A stretch of 37,009 nucleotides of DNA, taken from positions 1 through 37,009 of the forward strand of contig UEIJ01000003.1 in NCBI GenBank assembly GCA_900470195.1, in the 5' to 3' direction. The notes beneath the pieces were generated by a model, which worked only from the letters and a program-made list of their open reading frames with translations, searched no databases and was not told where the DNA came from. How positions within the stretch are numbered: the stretch's first letter is position 1; each line of letters begins with the position of its first letter. This document shows positions 6,301 through 14,536 of this stretch, piece after piece. The position numbers and the translations under genes were made by a program. Source of the stretch: Hyphomicrobiales bacterium. GTDB lineage: Bacteria; Pseudomonadota; Alphaproteobacteria; Rhizobiales; Rhizobiaceae.

Positions 6301-8007
6301 ATGACGACCATTTTCGATGCGCCCGAGGAGTTTGCCTCGACCGCTCTCGCCGGCTTTGCCAATATCTATAATCGCTATGTTCGCCATGTCCGCGGCGGCG
6401 TTGTTCGTTCCACAAAGGTACCTCAAGGCAAGGTCGCTGTGGTCGTCGGTGGCGGCTCTGGTCATTACCCGGCGTTTGCGGGATATGTGGGGCCCGGCCT
6501 CGCGGACGCAGCTGTTGCAGGTGACGTATTTGCTTCGCCTTCCACCGCGGCGGTGGCTCGTGTTTGCCGCCAGGCGCACAAAGGTGGCGGTATTCTTCTG
6601 GGTTTCGGGAATTATGCTGGCGATGTCCTCAACTTCGGCGTTGCTGCCGAGCGCCTGCGCGCCGAGGGTATTGATGTCCGCATAGTACCGGTAACCGACG
6701 ACGTGGCCAGTGCCCCGGCAGATATGCATGACAAGCGGCGCGGCATTGCTGGCGATCTGGTCGTGTTCAAGATTGCCGGCGCGGCTGCAGAAGCCGGTCT
6801 GTCCCTGGACGAAGTCGAGCGGCTGGCCCGTCATGCCAACGCGAACACCGTTTCATTCGGCGTTGCATTCAAAGGCTGTACGTTGCCGGGAGCACCACAT
6901 CCGCTCTTTACTGTGCCGGAAGGCCAGATGGCGCTTGGCCTCGGCATTCATGGCGAGCCGGGAATCAAGGAAGAAGCAATCCTGCCTGCCTCCGGTCTGG
7001 CGAGCTTGCTGGTGGAGAAACTTCTGGCGGAACGTCCGAAGGGAACGCAAAGAGTCGGTGTTATTCTGAACGGCCTCGGTGCGACAAAATATGAAGAGCT
7101 GTTTGTCTTGTGGACGGCGATTGCGTCGCTTCTGGAAAAAGCCGATCTCGATATTGTAGCTCCAGAAGCGGGTGAATTTGTCACCAGCCTTGATATGCAA
7201 GGTTGCTCGTTGACCCTCCTTTGGCTCGATGACGAGCTCGAGCGCTATTGGACATCCGCCTGCGATACGCCGGTTCTTCGTCGCGGGGAAGCGATTGCAG
7301 TCTCGCCTGCGGACGATGTCATCACCACTGAGGATGCAAATCCCGATTTTGCTCAAGCGGATGAGGCAGGACGCGCCGGAGGCGTGTGCATCCAAGCTAT
7401 TCTGCATGCCGTCGCCGACGCACTGGTCGAAGCCGAAGAAGAACTGGGCCGCATTGATGCCTTTGCCGGCGACGGTGATCACGGGCAGGGCATGCGACGG
7501 GGCTCCGCCGCGGCCAGCGAGGCTGGGGATCAAGCCGTGAAAGCTGGAGCCGGGGCCGCAAGCGTATTGGCTGTAGCCGGTGACGCATGGGCTGACCGGG
7601 CTGGGGGAACATCTGGAGCGCTGTGGGGACTTCTGCTGCGCTCATGGAGCGCAGAACTTTCCGACAATGGCAGCATCGACGATGGTGCGGTCGTTCGTGG
7701 CGGCAGGCGCGCGCTTGATGCAGTCACCACGCTTGGCCGGGCAAAACCCGGCGACAAGACATTGGTGGATGCTTTCGTGCCTTTTGTGGAGACGCTCGAA
7801 AATGAGTTTGCAGCAGGTGTTCCGCTGGCGGACGCATGGACTAACGCTGCCGACACAGCAAAGGCAGCAGCCGAAGCAACAGCGCCCCTTGCTCCGAAAC
7901 TTGGTCGCGCCAGACCGCTGGCCGATAAGAGTATCGGTCATCCTGACGCGGGAGCCATTTCGCTAGCGTTGGTTGCAAAAGTCATTGGTCGGAAACTGAA
8001 GGGCTGA
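6301..8007 (+). CDS. fused DhaK-DhaL ATP-dependent ketose kinase (dihydroxyacetone/erythrulose kinase family)
   Basis: A 568-residue cytoplasmic kinase with both domains in one chain. The DhaK part (about 1-330) has GGGSGHYPAF, GDVLNF and GIHGEPG; His217 in the last motif matches the histidine that binds the ketose covalently as a hemiaminal. The DhaL part (about 350-568) has the Mg-ATP aspartate motif DAFAGDGDHG (about 386-395) and a GGTSGALWG loop. Fusion of DhaL means ATP rather than a PTS protein is the phosphate donor. Canonical dihydroxyacetone kinases have GHEP where this has GHYP; the substitution is seen in tetrulose-type kinases as far as I recall. With the acid transporter and dehydrogenase upstream, a C4 ketose such as erythrulose is a reasonable but unproven substrate. 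Confidence 0.9.
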   Translation: MTTIFDAPEEFASTALAGFANIYNRYVRHVRGGVVRSTKVPQGKVAVVVGGGSGHYPAFAGYVGPGLADAAVAGDVFASPSTAAVARVCRQAHKGGGILLGFGNYAGDVLNFGVAAERLRAEGIDVRIVPVTDDVASAPADMHDKRRGIAGDLVVFKIAGAAAEAGLSLDEVERLARHANANTVSFGVAFKGCTLPGAPHPLFTVPEGQMALGLGIHGEPGIKEEAILPASGLASLLVEKLLAERPKGTQRVGVILNGLGATKYEELFVLWTAIASLLEKADLDIVAPEAGEFVTSLDMQGCSLTLLWLDDELERYWTSACDTPVLRRGEAIAVSPADDVITTEDANPDFAQADEAGRAGGVCIQAILHAVADALVEAEEELGRIDAFAGDGDHGQGMRRGSAAASEAGDQAVKAGAGAASVLAVAGDAWADRAGGTSGALWGLLLRSWSAELSDNGSIDDGAVVRGGRRALDAVTTLGRAKPGDKTLVDAFVPFVETLENEFAAGVPLADAWTNAADTAKAAAEATAPLAPKLGRARPLADKSIGHPDAGAISLALVAKVIGRKLKG

Positions 8008-8018
8008 ATGATCGGTCC

Positions 8019-8045
8019 GGCGGGCCAGTTTGAAACTGGTCCGCC
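8019..8045. terminator. bidirectional stem-loop between convergent genes
   Basis: GGCGGGCCAG pairs with CTGGTCCGCC (one G-U pair) across a TTTGAAA loop, 12 bases after the kinase stop. The downstream T content is low (TTATG). It lies between the kinase gene and the convergent gene at 8075-8371, as expected for a shared terminator. Confidence 0.55.
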
Positions 8046-8074
8046 TTATGTACGTTAATGGTCTGGGAAAGCGG

Positions 8075-8371
8075 TCAGCCCGGAAGAATCTGGTAGTAAA
8101 AGTCGAGTTTTCCCGGCTTCGAGTGCGCCACAAGCATTACCAGTTTTTCCCGGTCGAACAGGCGAAACCAATCTTCCCACTCGACGATTTCAAGACCGCC
8201 CGCATCCAGCGGGCGTTCGACATCGGCGACGAACTCTGGCTCGAAAACAATTCGCAAGACCGGCGCAGCATCGGGATCTGTAGAAGTGCTGACAAAAGCC
8301 GGATTTCCGTTGCGAGCGGCCACCCAGTCCCGAATGGCTTCATGTGTGTCGAGGGTGATTATTTCGCTCAT
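8075..8371 (-). CDS. small conserved protein of unknown function
   Basis: A 98-residue soluble protein, acidic and without signal peptide, membrane segment or cysteine. It begins MSEIITLDTHEAIRDWVAARNG and is rich in Trp, Asp and Glu, with a core DWFRLFDREKLVMLV. I do not recognise a named domain; it looks like a small alpha/beta protein kept in Brucella relatives. The ATG at 8371 was preferred; an in-frame ATG at 8380 lies 2 bases after GGAGG, which is too close, while 8371 is 10 bases after it. It is convergent with the sugar kinase and divergent from serA, so it appears to be its own transcription unit. Confidence 0.65.
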   Translation of the reverse strand: MSEIITLDTHEAIRDWVAARNGNPAFVSTSTDPDAAPVLRIVFEPEFVADVERPLDAGGLEIVEWEDWFRLFDREKLVMLVAHSKPGKLDFYYQILPG

Positions 8372-8467
8372 GGAGTGCATTCCTCCGATTGCTGTCATGA
8401 AATACAACGCCATTAGGCAGGCAAGGCAATATTAGTTTTGTCGCGTGCCAATGATCTATCAATTAGG

Positions 8468-8489
8468 CCTTTCCGGAGTTCTGGAAAGG
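8468..8489 (+). other. stem-loop upstream of serA
   Basis: CCTTTCC and GGAAAGG form a perfect 7-bp stem around an 8-base loop, about 130 bases before the serA start. It could be part of a leader or only a local palindrome. The 250-bp gap 8372-8621 otherwise holds a possible TTGACG -35 at 8552-8557 without a convincing -10. Confidence 0.3.
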
Positions 8490-8621
8490 TGATCGCCCGT
8501 TCACTTTCTTCGTGAATCTGCAATAGGGATAAAATCTTTCAGTTCATCCTGTTGACGACGGCTTTGCGTTCATTCATGTCGTAAACCGACTATTCGCTGT
8601 TACAGCCTGGAAATCCCCAAA

Positions 8622-9860
8622 ATGACTGAACGTCTCTCCCTCGCACGCGACCGCATCAATGTTCTTCTACTGGAAGGCATCAATCAGACGGCCGTAGATT
8701 ATTTCAAAGCCTCCGGTTACACTAACGTTACGCACTTGCCGAAGGCGCTGGACAAGGCCGATCTGATCGAAGCGATTTCGTCAGCACATATTGTCGGTAT
8801 TCGTTCCCGGACACAGTTGACCGAAGAGATTTTTGCCGCAGCCAACCGCCTGATCGCTGTCGGTTGCTTCTCCGTCGGGACCAACCAGGTTGAACTTAAA
8901 GCTGCCCGTAAGCGCGGAATTCCGGTCTTCAACGCACCATTTTCGAACACCCGTTCGGTGGCGGAACTGGTGATTGGCGAAATCATAATGCTGATGCGCC
9001 GGATTTTTCCGCGTTCGGTCTCCGCTCATGCAGGCGGTTGGGATAAGACAGCAATCGGCAGCCGCGAAGTGCGCGGCAAGACACTGGGTATTATCGGCTA
9101 CGGCAATATCGGTTCGCAGGTAGGCAATCTGGCCGAAAGCCTGGGCATGACGGTCCGCTACTTCGACACCTCCGACAAGTTGCAATATGGCAATGTCAAA
9201 CCGGCTGCGAGCCTCGACGAGCTGCTCAAGATTTCGGACGTTGTCAGCCTGCACGTGCCGTCCAACAAGTCGACTTCAAAGCTGATTACCGAAGCAAAGC
9301 TGCGCAAGATGAAGAAGGGCGCATTCCTCATCAATAATGCACGCGGTACGGTTGTCGATCTGGAGGCTTTGGCAAAAGTCCTGCAGGAAGGTCACCTCGC
9401 TGGCGCTGCCATCGACGTGTTTCCGGTTGAACCGGCTTCCAACAATGACAAGTTCGTCTCGCCCATTCAGGGGCTGGAGAATGTCATTCTGACGCCCCAC
9501 ATCGGAGGATCGACGGAAGAAGCACAGGAACGCATCGGCACGGAAGTGACCAGAAAGCTGGTCGAATATTCCGATGTCGGCTCTACCTTGGGTGCTGTCA
9601 ACTTCCCGCAGGTGCAGTTGCCGCCACGTCCAACCGGCACACGTTTCATGCACGTGCATGAAAACCGCCCGGGCATTCTCAACAGCCTCGTGAATGTTTT
9701 CTCGACACATAACATCAATATCGCCAGTCAGTTTTTACAGACCGATGGCGAAGTGGGTTACCTTGTAATGGAAGCTGACGGCGTGGGGGAGGCCAGCGAA
9801 ACGGTGTTACAGGCCATTCGGGAAATACCGGGCACTATTCGCGCTCGTCTGCTTTATTAA
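8622..9860 (+). CDS. serA: D-3-phosphoglycerate dehydrogenase, short ACT-containing form
   Basis: A 412-residue enzyme for the first step of serine biosynthesis, oxidising 3-phosphoglycerate with NAD. The catalytic domain has GIRSRTQL and GCFSVGTNQV near the N-terminus, the Rossmann NAD-binding motif GYGNIGSQVG near residues 160-169, ARGTVVD with its conserved Arg, and PHIGGSTEEAQ with the catalytic His. The last 80 residues form an ACT domain (HENRPGILNSLVNVF) for serine feedback. Length and layout match the E. coli enzyme (410 residues) rather than the long form with an extra domain. The gene stands alone, without serC beside it. Alternative use as a 2-hydroxyglutarate dehydrogenase is possible, as in E. 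coli. Confidence 0.93.
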   Translation: MTERLSLARDRINVLLLEGINQTAVDYFKASGYTNVTHLPKALDKADLIEAISSAHIVGIRSRTQLTEEIFAAANRLIAVGCFSVGTNQVELKAARKRGIPVFNAPFSNTRSVAELVIGEIIMLMRRIFPRSVSAHAGGWDKTAIGSREVRGKTLGIIGYGNIGSQVGNLAESLGMTVRYFDTSDKLQYGNVKPAASLDELLKISDVVSLHVPSNKSTSKLITEAKLRKMKKGAFLINNARGTVVDLEALAKVLQEGHLAGAAIDVFPVEPASNNDKFVSPIQGLENVILTPHIGGSTEEAQERIGTEVTRKLVEYSDVGSTLGAVNFPQVQLPPRPTGTRFMHVHENRPGILNSLVNVFSTHNINIASQFLQTDGEVGYLVMEADGVGEASETVLQAIREIPGTIRARLLY

Positions 9861-9879
9861 ACGAGTATCGCAGTGCCGG

Positions 9880-10377
9880 TTATCTCTGGCGTTGCGATTT
9901 CTCATAGCGTTTGATGAGGCGGTCTCGGCGTAATCGCGAAAGGCGCTGAACCCAGAAAATACCGTCAAGCTGATCTATTTCGTGCTGGTGGCAAACGGCG
10001 AGTAAGCCTTCCGATTCCTCGGTTTGCTCGTTCCCGTCGAGGTCCTGATAGCGGATTTTGATGCGGGCGTGGCGCTCGACCTCATCGACAACTCCCGGCA
10101 TCGAGACACTGCCTTCCTGGTAAAGGATTTTTTCTTCTGAGGCCCAGACGATTTCCGGATTCACATAGAATTTTGGACTCGATTCAGGCAGCTCCAAAAC
10201 TACCAGACGCTTCAATACGCCGATATGCGGCGCCGTTATGCCGATGCCGGGTGCTGCACGCATCGTGTCGAGAATGTCCTCGGTGAGCGCCACAAGATCA
10301 CCGTCGAACCGTTCTATCGGCTCTGCAACGGTGCGCAGTCGCAGATCAGGGTATCGGACAATCTCACGGACGTTCAT
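9880..10377 (-). CDS. peptide deformylase-like protein with altered active site
   Basis: A 165-residue protein that aligns along its whole length with peptide deformylase, the metalloenzyme that removes formyl groups from new proteins. The three signature motifs are all changed. GxGxAAxQ reads GIGITAPH (Gln50 to His51), EGCxS reads EGSVS (metal-ligand Cys to Ser90), and HExDH reads HEIDQ (second ligand His to Gln136). His132 and Glu133 remain. Two of three metal ligands are lost, so normal deformylase activity is unlikely; it may be a non-catalytic binding paralogue or have a new activity. The ATG at 10377 has AGAGG upstream, and the longer frame runs into a repeat. A true def gene must lie elsewhere. 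Confidence 0.85.
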   Translation of the reverse strand: MNVREIVRYPDLRLRTVAEPIERFDGDLVALTEDILDTMRAAPGIGITAPHIGVLKRLVVLELPESSPKFYVNPEIVWASEEKILYQEGSVSMPGVVDEVERHARIKIRYQDLDGNEQTEESEGLLAVCHQHEIDQLDGIFWVQRLSRLRRDRLIKRYEKSQRQR

Positions 10378-10393
10378 GGAGCCTCTAATACTA

Positions 10394-10437
10394 ATGCATG
10401 CCTCCCAAAATGGGAACCGGTTTTGGGAGGCATGCAT
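10394..10437. repeat. rhizobial-type palindromic intergenic repeat, first palindrome
   Basis: A perfect inverted repeat with 17-bp arms (ATGCATGCCTCCCAAAA and its complement) around the 10-base loop TGGGAACCGG. The AAAATGGGAACCGGTTTT core resembles the abundant intergenic mosaic elements of Rhizobiales. It sits just upstream of the deformylase-like gene. Confidence 0.75.
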
Positions 10438-10450
10438 AAAAACAAAAGCT

Positions 10451-10492
10451 TAAAGCGTGTCATACGAGTACGATAAAATGCGCTATGCTTTA
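10451..10492. repeat. second, degenerate palindrome of the same repeat
   Basis: TAAAGC and GCTTTA form outer arms around a poorly conserved centre, directly after the first palindrome. This two-palindrome layout matches rhizobial intergenic mosaic elements. The rest of the gap to 10642 contains only a small GCTAATATTAGC palindrome at 10515-10526. Confidence 0.5.
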
Positions 10493-10642
10493 GCCCGGAA
10501 CGAGTCTGATCTGTGCTAATATTAGCGCTGTCATACAATGTTGATCCTGGGTAGTCAGTCTCGCGACCCTGGAAAGGCGGGCTTGAATATTCTAAAGGCG
10601 TCCAGCTGCACCTCTTTTCAGATGCATTTTTTGATTTGGCTC

Positions 10643-11116
10643 TCAGCTATAAGGTTCAATTCGCCACGTTTGATTTTCGAGGCCGGTGCAAATCACATTT
10701 GTCGTCATTCCGTCATCCTCTACACCCGGGATACTGCAAAGAAAAGTATCGGCGTCAGTTACGAATTTGTAAGTTCCGGGATACCATGTATTATATTTCT
10801 TAAATTTAACGTGTTTAAAATTGTCGTTGCTTGGTAATGCTGTGCAAAGATGTTCGAATTTTTTGTTATTAATAATTATATTATCGTATACTGATAATAC
10901 TGATTTTATGTTTGGGTAGTTTACAGGATCTGGATATCTGTATATATAGCCATATTGCCCCTCTGTTTCGTCAATAAACCAGTCGTCACTGTATAATTCT
11001 GGATTAATGTCTTCTTTCTGTAATCCCTGTACGGCCCAGTTTCCTTGAGCAAATTTATAAATAAACTGTGTTAGTATTGAATTGTGGATATCTATTAGTC
11101 GAACTTTGTCTGCCAT
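10643..11116 (-). CDS. AT-rich orphan gene, unknown function
   Basis: A 157-residue protein beginning MADKVRLIDIHNS, with no signal peptide or membrane segment. It is unusually rich in Tyr, Trp, Asn and Asp, and has three cysteines in short LCTALP, LCSIPG and VICTGL contexts. I recognise no family. The ATG at 11116 has GGAG 6 bases upstream, which supports real translation. The gene and its flanks (about 10620-11330) are clearly more AT-rich than the neighbouring genes, and codons end in A or T far more often. That suggests horizontal acquisition next to a repeat. No integrase or attachment site is visible. Confidence 0.6.
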   Translation of the reverse strand: MADKVRLIDIHNSILTQFIYKFAQGNWAVQGLQKEDINPELYSDDWFIDETEGQYGYIYRYPDPVNYPNIKSVLSVYDNIIINNKKFEHLCTALPSNDNFKHVKFKKYNTWYPGTYKFVTDADTFLCSIPGVEDDGMTTNVICTGLENQTWRIEPYS

Positions 11117-11367
11117 AATATGCTCCAATTATTATATGGTATATAATTTCACCATTGAATCGTGCATGTATTTTCTCTCGAAAAACAGCTGTATGGATTG
11201 GCAGGCGTTAAAATTTATTTCCCTTTAGTGTGATAATGGTTGGATATTGCATTTGGGCACTTTGAAGCCTTGCTTCCAAGGTAACTTGCCAACAAAACAT
11301 TGAATTCGTTCGGCGAAACTCTGCCATTTTGGTTTTGTGGTGGCATCCAAATTCTTCTGACCGTTTG
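11117..11367. other. AT-rich intergenic stretch
   Basis: This 251-bp gap continues the low-GC island around the orphan gene. A run of AT palindromic sequence just upstream of the orphan (about 11126-11150) may be its promoter. A small CCTTG-CTTC-CAAGG hairpin lies near 11270. I see no other gene or RNA in it. Confidence 0.4.
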
Positions 11368-12495
11368 TCACAGTCCTCGCGCAATAACGAGACGCTGCAC
11401 GTCGCTGGTGCCTTCGTAAATCTGGCAGACGCGAACATCGCGATAAATGCGTTCAACCGGATAATCAGCCAGATAGCCATAGCCGCCATGAATTTGAATC
11501 GCAGCGGAGCAGACCTGTTCTGCCTTTTCGGAGGCTACAAGCTTAGCCATCGACGCTTCCGTCAGGCAAGGTTTGCCTGCCTCGCGCAATGCGGCTGCAT
11601 GCAGCACCATCTGGCGGGCCGTCTCAATCTTTGTTGCCATGTCAGCAAGTCTGAAAGCGACAGCCTGATGTTCGATGATCGGCTTGCCGAATGTAATGCG
11701 CTCCTTGGCATAAGCATATGCAGCTTCAAACGCTGCGCGGGCCATGCCGACTGATTGCGCAGCAATGCCGATGCGACCGCCTTCCAGATTGGCAAGCGCG
11801 ATTTTGTAGCCCTGCCCCTCTTCGCCCAGACGGTTTTCCGCTGGAATGCGCATATCGGTGAAAGCTAGCGCACAGGTGTCAGACGAATGCTGGCCCAGCT
11901 TATGTTCAACGGCCATGACCTCGTAACCCGGTGTATCGGTCGGCACGATGAATGCGGAAATGCCTTTCTTGCCGGCCGATGGATCGGTAACGGCAAACAC
12001 GATCACCACGCTGCCGTTCGTGCCCGATGTGATGAACTGCTTGGAACCATCAATTACATAGTGATCGCCATCGCGGCGTGCGCGCGTTTTGAGCGCGGAG
12101 GCGTCAGATCCGGCCTGGGGTTCGGTCAATGCGAATCCGCCAATCCATTCACCGGATGCCATTTTGGGCAGAAACCGCTGTTTCTGTTCTTCGGTGCCGA
12201 AACGCAGGATCGGAACGCAGCCGACCGATGAATGGACCGAAACGATGGTCGAACATGCACCGTCACCAGCCGCAATCTCTTCAAGCGCCAGCGCATAGGC
12301 AACCGTGCCGAGATCGGAACCGCCCCATTCTTCGGGCACCAGCATTCCAAGAAAGCCAAGCTCTCCCATTTCGGTGAGCTCCGCGCGCGGAAAAGCGTGT
12401 TCCCTGTCGCGTATAGCAGCGCCCGGCGCAAGCCGTTCCTGTGCGAATTGCCGGGCGGCCTCGCGAATCTGCTCCTGCGTATCGTTCAAGAGCAT
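11368..12495 (-). CDS. acyl-CoA dehydrogenase
   Basis: A 375-residue FAD enzyme that makes the 2,3-double bond of an acyl-CoA. The family signatures are [15 protein letters not shown] and [16 protein letters not shown] for FAD binding, then QIHGGYGY and [16 protein letters not shown] at the C-terminus. The glutamate in YEGTSD is the catalytic base position used by short- and medium-chain members. The start at 12495 overlaps the thiolase stop by one base (TGATG), so the two are translationally coupled; upstream in-frame starts would enter the thiolase gene. It is the last gene of the operon. With an HSD10-type dehydrogenase and thiolase nearby, branched or short-chain acyl-CoA such as 2-methylbutyryl-CoA is a sensible guess. 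Confidence 0.9.
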   Translation of the reverse strand: MLLNDTQEQIREAARQFAQERLAPGAAIRDREHAFPRAELTEMGELGFLGMLVPEEWGGSDLGTVAYALALEEIAAGDGACSTIVSVHSSVGCVPILRFGTEEQKQRFLPKMASGEWIGGFALTEPQAGSDASALKTRARRDGDHYVIDGSKQFITSGTNGSVVIVFAVTDPSAGKKGISAFIVPTDTPGYEVMAVEHKLGQHSSDTCALAFTDMRIPAENRLGEEGQGYKIALANLEGGRIGIAAQSVGMARAAFEAAYAYAKERITFGKPIIEHQAVAFRLADMATKIETARQMVLHAAALREAGKPCLTEASMAKLVASEKAEQVCSAAIQIHGGYGYLADYPVERIYRDVRVCQIYEGTSDVQRLVIARGL

Positions 12496-13685
12496 CAAAC
12501 GATCCTTTCGATGCCGACTGCAGTTGCTTCGCCACCACCCAGGCAAATGCCAGCCACGCCGCGCTTCAAACCGTGGGTTTCGAGAGCTGAAAGCAGGGTG
12601 ACGAGGATACGCGCACCCGACGCACCGATCGGATGGCCAAGCGCGCAGGCACCGCCATGAATATTGACCTTGTCGTGCGGAAGATCGAGATCGTGCATGG
12701 CGGCCATGGCGACGACCGCAAAAGCTTCGTTGATCTCAAAGAGATCGACGTCTCCCAGATTCCAGCCAATTTTCTCGGAAAGCTTGCTTATCGCCCCGAT
12801 GGGCGCGGTGGGGTAGAGGTTCGGTTTGTCGGCATGGGTCGCATGGCCGACCAGAATCGCGCGTGGGGTGAGCCCGCGCTTTTCCGCTTCGGATGCGCGC
12901 ATGAGGACGAGGGCAGCTGCCCCATCCGAGATCGAGGAGGAATTGGCGGCCGTCACCGTGCCGCCGTCGCGAAATGCCGGGCGAAGGGTCGGAATTTTAT
13001 CGAGCTTTGCCTTGCCGGGCTGCTCATCAATCGAAACTTCAACTTCATTGCGACCAGCCTTCACTGTAACGGGCGTGATTTCGGCGGCGAAAAGCCCGTC
13101 CTTGATAGCATTCTGCGCACGCGTTAGCGAGGCAATGGCGAATTCATCTTGAGCTTCACGGGTGAATTGATAGGCTTCCGCGCAATCTTCGGCAAAGGTG
13201 CCCATGAGACGGCCTTTGTTATAAGCATCTTCAAGTCCATCGAGGAACATATGGTCCAGAATCTGGCCGTGTCCCATACGGTAGCCGCCACGTGCCTTGG
13301 GCAGCAGATAGGGGGCGTTAGTCATGCTTTCCATGCCGCCCGATACGATCACATTCGCCGAACCCGCGAGGAGAAGATCGTGGGCAAGCATGGTTGCCTT
13401 CATGCCGGAGCCACACATCTTGTTGACGGTCGTTGCGCCAGTGGAAACGGGTATTCCGGCTTTGATCGAAGCCTGACGTGCCGGAGCCTGTCCCTGACCG
13501 GCGGGCAGAACGCAGCCCATATAGACGTCTTCGACCGCTTCCGGCGCAAGGCCTGCGCCCGCAAGCGCACCGCAAATGGCGGCTGCACCGAGGTCCGTCG
13601 CCTGGACGCTGGCGAAATCGCCCTGAAAGCCGCCCATGGGAGTACGGGAAGCACCGACAATGACAATAGGATCGCTGTTGGACAT
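12495..13685 (-). CDS. acetyl-CoA C-acyltransferase (thiolase)
   Basis: A 396-residue thiolase that cleaves 3-ketoacyl-CoA with CoA, or condenses two acetyl-CoA in reverse. All catalytic parts are visible: [10 protein letters not shown] with the nucleophile Cys near residue 90, [30 protein letters not shown] with the catalytic His, and [12 protein letters not shown] with the second Cys. The start [16 protein letters not shown] has GAGGA upstream; earlier in-frame codons run into an intergenic repeat. The gene is preceded by the dehydrogenase gene and followed immediately by acyl-CoA dehydrogenase. It fits the last step of beta-oxidation or of isoleucine breakdown. Confidence 0.93.
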   Translation of the reverse strand: MSNSDPIVIVGASRTPMGGFQGDFASVQATDLGAAAICGALAGAGLAPEAVEDVYMGCVLPAGQGQAPARQASIKAGIPVSTGATTVNKMCGSGMKATMLAHDLLLAGSANVIVSGGMESMTNAPYLLPKARGGYRMGHGQILDHMFLDGLEDAYNKGRLMGTFAEDCAEAYQFTREAQDEFAIASLTRAQNAIKDGLFAAEITPVTVKAGRNEVEVSIDEQPGKAKLDKIPTLRPAFRDGGTVTAANSSSISDGAAALVLMRASEAEKRGLTPRAILVGHATHADKPNLYPTAPIGAISKLSEKIGWNLGDVDLFEINEAFAVVAMAAMHDLDLPHDKVNIHGGACALGHPIGASGARILVTLLSALETHGLKRGVAGICLGGGEATAVGIERIV

Positions 13686-13713
13686 GATTGTTCCTCGCTG
13701 GTTCTTTCTGTAT

Positions 13714-13757
13714 GCAATTCCGGACGGAAAACCGGTTTCCACTTTTCCTGGAATTGC
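13714..13757. repeat. rhizobial-type intergenic repeat inside the operon
   Basis: GCAATTCC and GGAATTGC arms flank a GGAAAACCGGTTTCCACTTTT core. The core matches the one in the repeat at 10394-10437 and is typical of Rhizobiales intergenic elements. It lies in the 73-bp gap between the short-chain dehydrogenase and thiolase genes and could affect message processing. Confidence 0.65.
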
Positions 13758-13758
13758 T

Positions 13759-14526
13759 TTATTTCGCTGCCATGCGAAGTGCACCGTCCAGGCGGATGAC
13801 TTCACCGTTGAGCATCTGGTTTTCCACGATATGGCGGGCAAGAGCCGCATACTCTTCCGGGCGTCCGAGGCGGGGCGGGAAGGGCACTGATGCACCGAGA
13901 GCATCCTGCACTTCCTGCGGCATGCCGGCCATCATCGGTGTGGCGAAAATTCCCGGTGCGATGGTCATGACGCGAATGCCGTGACGCGCAAGTTCGCGGG
14001 CGACCGGCAAGGTCATTGCAGCAACGCCGCCTTTGGAAGCGGAATAGGCCGCCTGTCCGATCTGGCCATCAAAGGCTGCAACCGATGCGGTGTTGATGAT
14101 AACGCCGCGCTCCCCGCCTTCGCCGGGTTCGTTCTTTGCCATGGCTTCGGCGGCAAGGCGCAGCATATTGAACGTACCGATGAGATTGATCGAGATTGCA
14201 CGCGTGAAACTTTCCAGCCTATGCGCGCCGTCGCGGCCCAGGACCTTTTCGCCCGGAGCCACTCCGGCGCAATTGACGAGTACATCGACGCGCCCGAACG
14301 TCTCCACCGCGGCTGCGATAGCTGCTTTGCCATCCTCGTCGCTGGTGACATCTGTGCGGTGAAACTTTGCAGCCGCACCAAGCGCCTTGGCCTGTGCTTC
14401 GCCTGCTTCTGCGTTCACATCAAGAAGTACGACCTTGCTGCCGGCGTTGACAGCCAACTTTGCAACCGCAGCCCCGAGGCCAGAACTGGCACCTGTAATT
14501 AGAAATACCCGATCCTTAATCTGCAT
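13759..14526 (-). CDS. 3-hydroxyacyl-CoA dehydrogenase type II (HSD10-like short-chain dehydrogenase)
   Basis: A 255-residue NAD-dependent short-chain dehydrogenase. The Rossmann glycine motif is TGASSGLG (about residues 12-19), [10 protein letters not shown] follows, and the catalytic Ser-Tyr-Lys set is in NTASVAAF and YSASKGG. The match in sequence style to human HSD17B10 is strong through [20 protein letters not shown] and [14 protein letters not shown]. That enzyme oxidises 2-methyl-3-hydroxybutyryl-CoA in isoleucine degradation. The start at 14526 lies only 10 bases after the acyl-CoA synthetase stop. In this operon it would supply the 3-ketoacyl-CoA that thiolase cleaves. Confidence 0.92.
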   Translation of the reverse strand: MQIKDRVFLITGASSGLGAAVAKLAVNAGSKVVLLDVNAEAGEAQAKALGAAAKFHRTDVTSDEDGKAAIAAAVETFGRVDVLVNCAGVAPGEKVLGRDGAHRLESFTRAISINLIGTFNMLRLAAEAMAKNEPGEGGERGVIINTASVAAFDGQIGQAAYSASKGGVAAMTLPVARELARHGIRVMTIAPGIFATPMMAGMPQEVQDALGASVPFPPRLGRPEEYAALARHIVENQMLNGEVIRLDGALRMAAK

Positions 14527-14536
14527 ACTTTCGTCC

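Noticed and set aside
11208..11489. 93-residue minus-strand frame before the acyl-CoA dehydrogenase stop
   Set aside because: Its first half is an out-of-frame reading of the acyl-CoA dehydrogenase C-terminus; the rest is AT-rich intergenic sequence.
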